Shown here piece after piece: positions 1-5,468 of a stretch of DNA of 5,468 nt. Within the stretch, counting starts at the first letter, position 1. Every line of letters starts with the position of its first letter. The DNA is taken from positions 1 through 5,468 of the forward strand of contig CAMWUB010000129.1 in the NCBI GenBank assembly GCA_947177345.1, read 5' to 3'. Origin of the DNA: an uncultured Ruminococcus sp. Lineage in GTDB: Bacteria; Bacillota; Clostridia; Oscillospirales; Ruminococcaceae. A program made the position numbers and the translations under genes. The notes under the pieces were generated by a model. The model saw nothing but the letters and a program-made list of their open reading frames with translations. It was not told the DNA's origin and did no database searches.

Positions 1-1593
1 AATGCACTTCATGTAATAATATATAATTCTCTTAAATATATAAAAAATCTTGACTTATATCTTATTGACTTCAAACTCGGCGTTGAATTTGCCCCGTATG
101 CAAATATTAATCACCCGTCTTTCAAAGTTCTTGCTATTGAATCCGCTCCGGAATTTGGTTATTCTGTTCTTAATCATATAAAGGATAAAATACGTAAAAT
201 CGGCAGTATATTCAGAGATAATCAGGTGGAAAACTGGGACGAACTTTATAAAAAAACCGGTAAAGTAATTCCGGTCACACTTATAATCATAGACGAATTT
301 CAGCATATTTTTGACGGTGAATACGGTAATGAATGTGCTGAAATCATAAAGTATATCGCCAAAGAGGGAAGAAGTTTCAATGTTCATCTTCTGCTTGCAA
401 CACAGACGGTAAACAGTCTTCAGGGATTTCCGGAAGAAGCAAAACAGATGTTTTTCGGACGTATTGTTTTATTTAATGATGATGTGGAATATAAATCTAT
501 GTTGTGGAATGATGATAAACTTGCAAAAACTCTTACCAGCGAGGCGAAAGGACTTTCAGTTATTGCGAATGGTCATGATAATCAGAAACTTGTTCAGATT
601 GCAGTAAGAAAACCTGTTAAAGATGTAATTGAAGAATTTTATCTTCCTTTATCGGAATATAAAAACAATACTAAAATTATGCTCAGTTCTGTTAATGAAA
701 ATCCGTATAGTATCTATAATAAATTTCTTAATGATGAGTATATACCGTCAGAATACTGTGACCTTGTTATAGGTGACAGTGTTAAAATCGACGAAAGTGA
801 TATTAAAATCAGGTTAAATAATCCGGATTACAAACCTGTTTCAAATGAAAATAAAAGTGTTATACAACTTCGTCAGCGTCAGAATGATAATGTTCTTATA
901 GTCGGAAACGATAAGCCTAAAGCCGAAACAATATTCACACTCAGCCTTATATGTACTCTCATGAAACAGATTTCATTGAAGAAAAAGGGTTCTATAACAC
1001 TTATAACTATTGATAATGCCAGTGACCTCCGTAGTTTAGCTTCGGAGTACCCTGGATATATAAGGATATATACTACAAGGGATAATCTTAATAATGCGGT
1101 TATTGATTCAACAGAATATCTTTTTGTATTCGGCTTACATTCATTTACAAGTATGAAGTTTTCTATAACTGACCCTTTCCAGAGAATTTCAGAACAGAAT
1201 ACATTCAATGGTGTTACTTTCGGAGATTCCAGACCGGTTAATACTTCTTCAAATCATATTTCAGATGACGGCGATATGTTAAGAAGTGCCATTGATAATT
1301 CACAATGTAATGTTATCATGTGGCATAATGATGTTACAAATCTTGCAAATATGTTCGGAAATATTTCCACATTTCCGATTTTCAGAAATAAATTTCTGCA
1401 TAGAATCGGTCTCAGAATGAATGCGGAAGATTCAGAAATACTTATGGAAAGCGACTGCTGTTCAAAGTTAAGCGAATCTGCAATAGTTTATAAATGCCTC
1501 AATGATGAGGTAATAATGCGTATGTATAATAATTTTGATTCAAAATACATGAACAGCATTATAAGCAAACTGAATCAGAAATCTGAAAATTAA
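1..1593 (+). CDS. FtsK/SpoIIIE-type P-loop ATPase, C-terminal part (5' end outside the window)
   Basis: The frame is open from the first base, so the gene begins before the window. The GTG at 226 is internal, because conserved FtsK sequence lies upstream of it. Numbering from window codon 1, a strand with IDFKLGVEF at 22-30 matches the FtsK/EccC 'DFKxGxEF' segment that follows Walker A. Residues 94-104 (LIIIDEFQHIF) are Walker B with D98/E99, and GRSFNVHLLLATQT at 123-136 is the sensor-like strand typical of FtsK. The first Walker A must lie upstream. From about 285 a second ATPase-like module begins: VLIVGNDKPKAETIF at 298-312 occupies a P-loop position but lacks the GKT. HRIGLRMNAEDS at 467-478 is the usual FtsK/EccC C-terminal motif. 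No membrane segment is seen in this part. It probably acts as a ring motor moving DNA or protein; which substrate is unknown. The stop is 16 nt before the next gene, consistent with an operon. The family call is firm; the role is not. Confidence 0.88.
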   Translation, partial: NALHVIIYNSLKYIKNLDLYLIDFKLGVEFAPYANINHPSFKVLAIESAPEFGYSVLNHIKDKIRKIGSIFRDNQVENWDELYKKTGKVIPVTLIIIDEFQHIFDGEYGNECAEIIKYIAKEGRSFNVHLLLATQTVNSLQGFPEEAKQMFFGRIVLFNDDVEYKSMLWNDDKLAKTLTSEAKGLSVIANGHDNQKLVQIAVRKPVKDVIEEFYLPLSEYKNNTKIMLSSVNENPYSIYNKFLNDEYIPSEYCDLVIGDSVKIDESDIKIRLNNPDYKPVSNENKSVIQLRQRQNDNVLIVGNDKPKAETIFTLSLICTLMKQISLKKKGSITLITIDNASDLRSLASEYPGYIRIYTTRDNLNNAVIDSTEYLFVFGLHSFTSMKFSITDPFQRISEQNTFNGVTFGDSRPVNTSSNHISDDGDMLRSAIDNSQCNVIMWHNDVTNLANMFGNISTFPIFRNKFLHRIGLRMNAEDSEILMESDCCSKLSESAIVYKCLNDEVIMRMYNNFDSKYMNSIISKLNQKSEN

Positions 1594-1594
1594 A

Positions 1595-1601
1595 AAGGAG
1601 G
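1595..1601 (+). promoter_or_regulatory. Strong Shine-Dalgarno site for the 160-residue gene
   Basis: AAGGAGG lies 8 nt before the ATG at 1610. It is a full-length match to the anti-Shine-Dalgarno core and stronger than the AGGAG or AAAGGTG of the two downstream genes. It fixes the start at 1610 and suggests that the small acidic protein is translated at a higher rate than its neighbours. Confidence 0.85.
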
Positions 1602-1609
1602 CTTTAATA

Positions 1610-2092
1610 ATGGGAAGATTAAAAGAAGGTTTAAATTCAGGTGTTCATGAACTTGCAAACGAAGGTACACAAGTTACCGATACCGCACAGCAGGAACTCC
1701 GTGACGCTCAGGAATCGGCAAGTAAACTTGATAGTCTCAACTGCATTGATGATGATGACCAGTCAGCATCTGACGGAGCAAGAAGTGAATCACAGGCAAT
1801 AGCAAGAGAGACAGCAGAAAATGAAGTGCGTAATCCCACAAGGGAAATAAAAAGCGGTTTCGATTCCATAAAAGCCGAATCTGATACATATGCTACAATC
1901 GAGGAGCAGGACGCAGAGACAGCCTCCGGAATGGAAGGCAGATATAATTCAGTAGGTTCTTCACTTGCCAGCTCATTCAGAAACAGTATGCAGGAGTTCA
2001 TACAGATAAGCAGTGAAGCTCAGGATACAGGCAATCAGCTTGAATCGGTAAATGGTGCGTTGGCTTCCGGTATAGAATCATCATTCGGCTGA
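1610..2092 (+). CDS. Small acidic, probably helical soluble protein of unknown function
   Basis: I do not recognise this 160-residue protein. The ATG has an ideal ribosome binding site, and the gene ends in tandem stops (TGA then TAA). Counting residues gives 31 Asp+Glu against 12 Lys+Arg, hence strongly acidic. It is rich in Ala, Ser, Glu and Gln, with no Trp, one Cys (45) and one Pro (76). It has no signal peptide and no membrane segment. Long predicted helices at about 2-42 and 57-100 are separated by an acidic loop with DDDD at 47-50; a further helical stretch with spaced hydrophobics runs from about 112 to 157. This size, solubility and helicity, beside an FtsK-type ATPase, recall ESX/WXG100 or LXG-partner proteins. 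However, no WXG motif exists and the chain is longer than the roughly 100 residues typical of WXG100. It could be a secreted substrate, a chaperone, or a structural subunit. It looks more GC-rich than its neighbours (two sampled 60-base lines are 47% GC, against 33% and 38% in the ATPase upstream), which its Ala/Gly/Glu composition may explain. Confidence 0.85.
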   Translation: MGRLKEGLNSGVHELANEGTQVTDTAQQELRDAQESASKLDSLNCIDDDDQSASDGARSESQAIARETAENEVRNPTREIKSGFDSIKAESDTYATIEEQDAETASGMEGRYNSVGSSLASSFRNSMQEFIQISSEAQDTGNQLESVNGALASGIESSFG

Positions 2093-2107
2093 TAAACAAA
2101 ATATCGA

Positions 2108-2143
2108 ATAAAAACAGATTCAGTTATCTGAAGCTGTTTTTAT
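2108..2143 (+). terminator. Intergenic hairpin with T-run: probable attenuator or weak Rho-independent terminator
   Basis: An inverted repeat fills the gap between the small acidic gene and the HerA-like gene. The outer arms AAAAACAG (2110-2117) and CTGTTTTT (2134-2141) are perfectly complementary and extend by two A/T pairs. The inner arms TTCAG (2119-2123) and CTGAA (2128-2132) close a TTAT loop (2124-2127). The only mismatch is A2118 against G2133. The T-run at the 3' side and the A-run at the 5' side fit an intrinsic terminator that could work in either direction. The stem holds few G-C pairs, so termination is probably partial, letting some transcripts read into the next gene. It could also act as an RNA stabiliser for the 3' end of the small-gene message. 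Confidence 0.72.
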
Positions 2144-2150
2144 AGACGAC

Positions 2151-2155
2151 AGGAG
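2151..2155 (+). promoter_or_regulatory. Shine-Dalgarno site for the HerA-like gene
   Basis: AGGAG lies 8 nt before the ATG at 2164 and just after the hairpin. It supports this start over the internal ATGs at residues 16 and later. It remains free when the hairpin forms, so the hairpin should affect transcription rather than block translation. Confidence 0.75.
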
Positions 2156-2163
2156 AATTTATA

Positions 2164-5100
2164 ATGTATTATCTATGTTTCAAGGTCAATAAGATACCTG
2201 ACCTTACAATGACAAAATACAGTACCTATGATATTTCAGGTCTTGACGACCTCAAAGAAAAACATGGTGTTTTTATCAGACAGCTTTACAGACTGGGTTA
2301 TGCATCGGGAGTATATTTCCACCTGCTTTATGTATATAATCCGTCGGAATATCTTAATAAAGGACAGCATCTTGATATTATTTTCTATGCAACGTCCGGA
2401 AATCCTGATAATCTCAGGCGTATAAGAGAATTTATAACTACTTCTGTATTGAGTTCTTTCTATGAATTTTACAGTTATGAGGTGGCAGAAGATTATGCTG
2501 TTACTCCGGATAATCAGATATATATACAAAGGGCATATAATTCAGATGAGTATTATGCATTAAGTCCGGCACTTAAAAAATATCACGAGGAAAAGGGAAA
2601 TCCTATTGAATCAGTAAATGGTGTAGTTTCGCTTGAAGTATCTTCTGATACTTCTGAAGTTGTCAGTATAAATCAGTATAATCTTAATAGTGACGGCAGT
2701 TTTGTATGCGATAAAAAATATAAATATGGTGCATTTATCACAAAAAAAGATTATTCCCTGCCTGCTCTTAACAGTCTTCTGACCGATACAGATGGTCCGC
2801 CTATGCTTTATTCTATACTTGAAAGCGAACCTTGTGAAGACGGCAGACTTTATAACGTTCTTAAACTTATGGAGGGTTATAATGAATTTTCTGCAATCCG
2901 CATTGATTTGTTTCCGGTTGATATGACAAGGGAAGTTATAAGAAATCTTCCATACAGCGAAACAAGAAAGCGTACCTCTCAGCGTGAACAGGGTCGAGAT
3001 GATAACAGTGAAAGTATGCTGAGAATATGGGATAACTATGTAAAGGAACTGAATAAAAGTCCGCAGTTCAAAGCAAATATAGTAGCATTCGCTGACCATA
3101 TGGACATTGCCGTAATGCTTGCCGACAGCATAGGAGCAGAAGCAGTTGAATCGGGAAGTTATAAAATTGAAGAAATACGTACAAATGCAGGTTATGAACT
3201 TTCATTCTATTATGGTGATAATATCATTCTGAGTGACCAGCTCCGATATGCTCCGGAAAATTATGTTGCACCTTTTCTTTCGCTTTATACTCTTAATGAA
3301 ATCCGTCCTATGTTTTCGTTCCCTATTCTGAATCAGGGTGAAACTATCGAAAAAGTAAAGGAAACTGACCCTGTCTTCAATAATGACGGTCTTTATCTCG
3401 GATTGAGTGATACAGGTTATAAGGTTACATTTCCGATAAAACTTTTCAAAAAACACGCATTTGTTTCAGGCGTACCAGGTGGCGGAAAAACTAATACAAT
3501 GCTTTATCTTGTAACTACATTATGGAAAAAATTCCGTATACCGTTTCTTGTACTCGAACCCGCAAAACAGGAATACAGAGCATTGGCACGTATTCAGGGT
3601 ATGGAAGAACTCTGTATATTTTCACCTAAGGCAAATACTAAATTTCCTTTGCATATAAATCCGTTTGAATTTCCGGTAGGTCTCACGCTTGCTGAACATA
3701 TTTCAAATCTTAAGGCTGTATTTGAGGGGGCGTTTGAACTTCCGCCACCATCTCCGCATTTTATTGATACCTGTATAGAGCAGGTATATATTGATAAGGG
3801 CTGGAATGTATTTTCAACAAATAACGGAAAACTTCCTTATCCGACAATGCAGGATTTGTATAACTCACTTGAAATAGCTGTCAATCAGTCTAACTATGAG
3901 GGCGAAATTCGTGGAAATTTACGGGCAGTTCTTGAAGTAAGAGTGGGAAGTCTTCTGAAACGTGAAATAGGAAATGTATATAATGTATCACATTCTATCA
4001 TAAAACCTGAAGAATGGCTTGATGTTCCGGCTGTTATCGAACTGGAAGCCTTAGGTGAAGGTCCTGCAAATTTTATGTCTCTTCTTATATCCACACTTAT
4101 AAGGGAAAGTCTTCGTATACGGAAACTGAAGAATAAAAATCCGGGCAAAGATAATGTAACACATATAATTTTCTATGAAGAAGCTCATAATCTTATCGGA
4201 CCTGATACAGAAAGTCCTATGGGTGATTCCGTAGACCCTAAAATATCAGCTACAAAATTTCTTGTCAAAATGTTAGCAGAAGTCCGTGCTTTAAATGAGG
4301 GTATAGTAATTGCTGACCAGCTCCCGACGGTAATGGCTCCTGAAGTGCTTAAAAATACCGGTCTGAAGATAGGTCACCGTATTACTTCACAAGATGACAG
4401 GCAACTTCTCGGAAGTACAATGTCAGCAACACCGGCACAGCTCGAAGAACAAGGTATATACCTCCCAGGCGATGCCCTTGTATATTACGAGGGTTTATTG
4501 AAACCTTTCAAAATGAAGATTGCCCAATGGGAAAACGGTATAATTGAAACTGGTGATTCTCCTGATGATACTGAACTTTTCGCACTTATCAGAAATCATA
4601 AGACTACTAAAAATCTTATGAAAAACAGTGCTGATATAATGAAACACAGAATAAAAAATGAATTTGATACAATCATAAAACAGCTTTTAAAGAACAGTGA
4701 AGCAAGTGATAAAAACAGACAGGAAAAACTTAAATACGACAAACATATAAGTTTCATGCGTAATTCAATAGCTTTATGTAACAATGAATCCGAAGAACGT
4801 GAAAAGATAAAACAACTGAATGAATATAAATTAAATACCGATACAAGATTATTTGAAAGTATTCAGCAGACAAACAGCAGAATTATAGCAGGTATAAATG
4901 AAGCCTGTATAATTTATCAGAAGTACATAACAATTGTAGGTAACTTTGCTGAAGAACAGTTTGATGTTTTTGTTGTGATAGCTGACGGATTTTTTAATTG
5001 TTTCAGATATAATGAATCGCTTTTCACCGTTGACAGTATAGAGTTATTCTGGAAAGTTTCTGAAAAATGTTACAATGACCTTATCAGGATTATTGCAGGA

Positions 5101-5202
5101 AACGGAAATAAACTTGATATTTCACAACAGACGGCTCAGAACTGGATTGGCATAAAAGACAGATTTCTGAACCGTGCAAAAAAATACGGTATAAAGGTGT
5201 GA
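2164..5202 (+). CDS. HerA/VirB4-superfamily ATPase (DUF87-like) with long N- and C-terminal regions
   Basis: This 1012-residue protein carries one complete HerA-FtsK ATPase core. Walker A is GVPGGGKT at 436-443. It is followed by PFLVLEPAKQEYRAL at 460-474, a strand typical of large DUF87/HerA proteins, and INPFEFP at 498-504. Walker B is HIIFYEEAHNL at 667-677, with Glu in place of Asp, as is common in HerA 'EEAH' motifs. VRALNEGIVIADQLPT at 707-722 includes a sensor-like Gln719. GLKIGHRITSQDDR at 734-746 has candidate arginine fingers R739 and R746. Residues 1-430 form a mixed alpha/beta region of unknown function with a charged linker at about 266-284; its size and placement resemble VirB4. 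Residues from about 812 to 1012 are a Lys/Glu-rich helical, partly coiled-coil extension. No signal peptide or clear membrane span is seen, so it is cytosolic or peripherally membrane-bound. It probably forms a hexameric ring that translocates DNA or protein. Conjugation (VirB4), DNA end processing (HerA) and defence (HerA plus nuclease) are all possible; no relaxase or nuclease is visible here. Confidence 0.88.
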   Translation: MYYLCFKVNKIPDLTMTKYSTYDISGLDDLKEKHGVFIRQLYRLGYASGVYFHLLYVYNPSEYLNKGQHLDIIFYATSGNPDNLRRIREFITTSVLSSFYEFYSYEVAEDYAVTPDNQIYIQRAYNSDEYYALSPALKKYHEEKGNPIESVNGVVSLEVSSDTSEVVSINQYNLNSDGSFVCDKKYKYGAFITKKDYSLPALNSLLTDTDGPPMLYSILESEPCEDGRLYNVLKLMEGYNEFSAIRIDLFPVDMTREVIRNLPYSETRKRTSQREQGRDDNSESMLRIWDNYVKELNKSPQFKANIVAFADHMDIAVMLADSIGAEAVESGSYKIEEIRTNAGYELSFYYGDNIILSDQLRYAPENYVAPFLSLYTLNEIRPMFSFPILNQGETIEKVKETDPVFNNDGLYLGLSDTGYKVTFPIKLFKKHAFVSGVPGGGKTNTMLYLVTTLWKKFRIPFLVLEPAKQEYRALARIQGMEELCIFSPKANTKFPLHINPFEFPVGLTLAEHISNLKAVFEGAFELPPPSPHFIDTCIEQVYIDKGWNVFSTNNGKLPYPTMQDLYNSLEIAVNQSNYEGEIRGNLRAVLEVRVGSLLKREIGNVYNVSHSIIKPEEWLDVPAVIELEALGEGPANFMSLLISTLIRESLRIRKLKNKNPGKDNVTHIIFYEEAHNLIGPDTESPMGDSVDPKISATKFLVKMLAEVRALNEGIVIADQLPTVMAPEVLKNTGLKIGHRITSQDDRQLLGSTMSATPAQLEEQGIYLPGDALVYYEGLLKPFKMKIAQWENGIIETGDSPDDTELFALIRNHKTTKNLMKNSADIMKHRIKNEFDTIIKQLLKNSEASDKNRQEKLKYDKHISFMRNSIALCNNESEEREKIKQLNEYKLNTDTRLFESIQQTNSRIIAGINEACIIYQKYITIVGNFAEEQFDVFVVIADGFFNCFRYNESLFTVDSIELFWKVSEKCYNDLIRIIAGNGNKLDISQQTAQNWIGIKDRFLNRAKKYGIKV
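5193..5199 (+). promoter_or_regulatory. Shine-Dalgarno site inside the end of the HerA-like gene
   Basis: AAAGGTG lies within the last codons of the upstream gene, 7 nt before the ATG at 5207; only 4 nt separate that stop from this start. This spacing fits translational coupling, so the ATPase and the coiled-coil protein are probably made together. Confidence 0.65.
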
Positions 5203-5206
5203 AATT

Positions 5207-5468
5207 ATGAATCCTTTGGAATATATCAGTCAGTCAGAAAAGCTACATACAAGGGAAGTAAATCAGCAGGAAAAAATAAATGCAATAAATTCAGAAATTT
5301 TCAGTCTTGAAAGTGAAATATCCGCACTTGAATCTGAAAAGGCTGTTTTATATTCTGAATTAAGTTCCGCAATGAGCATGGCAGACGAAGACGGAAATTA
5401 TAATTATAGTTTAGTTTCTGCTATAGAGGCGGAAATCAGTGCAATAGACGAACGGATAGAACAATGTC
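5207..5468 (+). CDS. Coiled-coil / helical-hairpin protein, N-terminal 87 codons (3' end outside the window)
   Basis: The frame stays open to the right edge. The visible part begins MNPLEYISQSEKLHTREV and is almost wholly helical, rich in Ser, Glu, Ile and Ala. A tandem seven-residue repeat, SEIFSLE (29-35) then SEISALE (36-42), gives a clear coiled-coil register. A polar turn, DEDGNYN (60-66), separates the first long helix (about 8-58) from a second one starting near 67 (EAEISAIDERIEQ at 74-86). This is a helical hairpin. Such hairpins occur in WXG100 and LXG proteins, but neither the WXG nor the LXG motif is recognisable. It has no signal peptide or membrane segment. Close coupling to the HerA-like gene suggests a partner or substrate of that motor. 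I do not recognise a family. With the C-terminus missing, it could be a short structural protein or the head of a longer effector. Confidence 0.8.
   Translation, partial: MNPLEYISQSEKLHTREVNQQEKINAINSEIFSLESEISALESEKAVLYSELSSAMSMADEDGNYNYSLVSAIEAEISAIDERIEQC

Noticed and set aside
226..228. GTG at 226 as the start of the FtsK-like gene
   Set aside because: The frame is open back to base 1 and encodes conserved FtsK sequence (IDFKLGVEF at codons 22-30) upstream of the GTG, with no ribosome binding site before it.
1525..1565. Possible internal promoter before the 160-residue gene (TATAAT at 1525-1530; TTGATT at 1535-1540 with TATAAG at 1560-1565)
   Set aside because: TATAAT-like words are frequent in DNA this AT-rich. 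The first lacks a -35 box and the second has a 19-nt spacer, so neither stands above background.
1610..2092. Calling the 160-residue protein a WXG100/EsxA homologue
   Set aside because: It has no Trp, hence no WXG motif, and is longer than that family; only size class, helicity and neighbourhood agree.
2611..3099. 162-residue open frame on the - strand
   Set aside because: It lies wholly inside the HerA-like gene, has no ribosome binding site of note and a Cys/Phe/Ile-rich translation typical of an antisense shadow.
4171..4188. Loss of catalysis in the HerA-like protein because Walker B reads YEEAH instead of DEAH
   Set aside because: Glu at this position is common among HerA relatives (EEAH), and the Walker A and sensor motifs are intact.
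1..5468. Conjugative element or prophage
   Set aside because: No relaxase, integrase, capsid, tail or channel membrane protein and no attachment-like repeats are seen; the two ATPases alone do not establish it.

Overview
The window is a compact, AT-rich stretch with every gene on the + strand, and it reads as the middle of one operon cut at both edges. The base composition, purine-rich Shine-Dalgarno sites, and heavy use of CTT (Leu), ATA (Ile), AGA (Arg) and GAA (Glu) suggest a low-GC Firmicute. Gut or rumen Clostridia of the Ruminococcus/Oscillospiraceae type are my best guess, at low confidence. No rRNA, tRNA, CRISPR, IS element or integrase was seen.

Layout: (1) 1-1593 is the C-terminal 530 codons of an FtsK/SpoIIIE-type P-loop ATPase. 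The first Walker A lies before the window, the Walker B is visible, and a second, degenerate ATPase module follows. (2) 1610-2092 encodes a 160-residue, strongly acidic, Trp-free, probably helical soluble protein that I do not recognise. It has the best ribosome binding site of the window. (3) 2108-2143 is a long A/T-flanked hairpin ending in a T-run, placed between this small gene and the next one; it looks like an attenuator or weak terminator. (4) 2164-5202 encodes a 1012-residue HerA/VirB4-superfamily ATPase (DUF87-like) with a large N-terminal domain, a complete ATPase core and a helical C-terminal extension. (5) 5207 to the right edge is the start of a coiled-coil or helical-hairpin protein, cut off after 87 codons.

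Working together (inference): two hexameric-type motor ATPases of different families (FtsK-like and HerA-like) are co-transcribed with two small or helical, cytosolic-looking proteins. An FtsK/EccC-type motor next to a small helical protein recalls type VII (ESX/WXG100) secretion. Large HerA proteins recall VirB4 motors of conjugation or the HerA motors of anti-phage defence. None of the hallmark partners (WXG motif, relaxase, coupling membrane proteins, nuclease, methylase) is present here, so I assign no pathway. The cassette is a reasonable candidate for an uncharacterised two-motor translocation or defence system. Its flanks, beyond both edges, should decide this.
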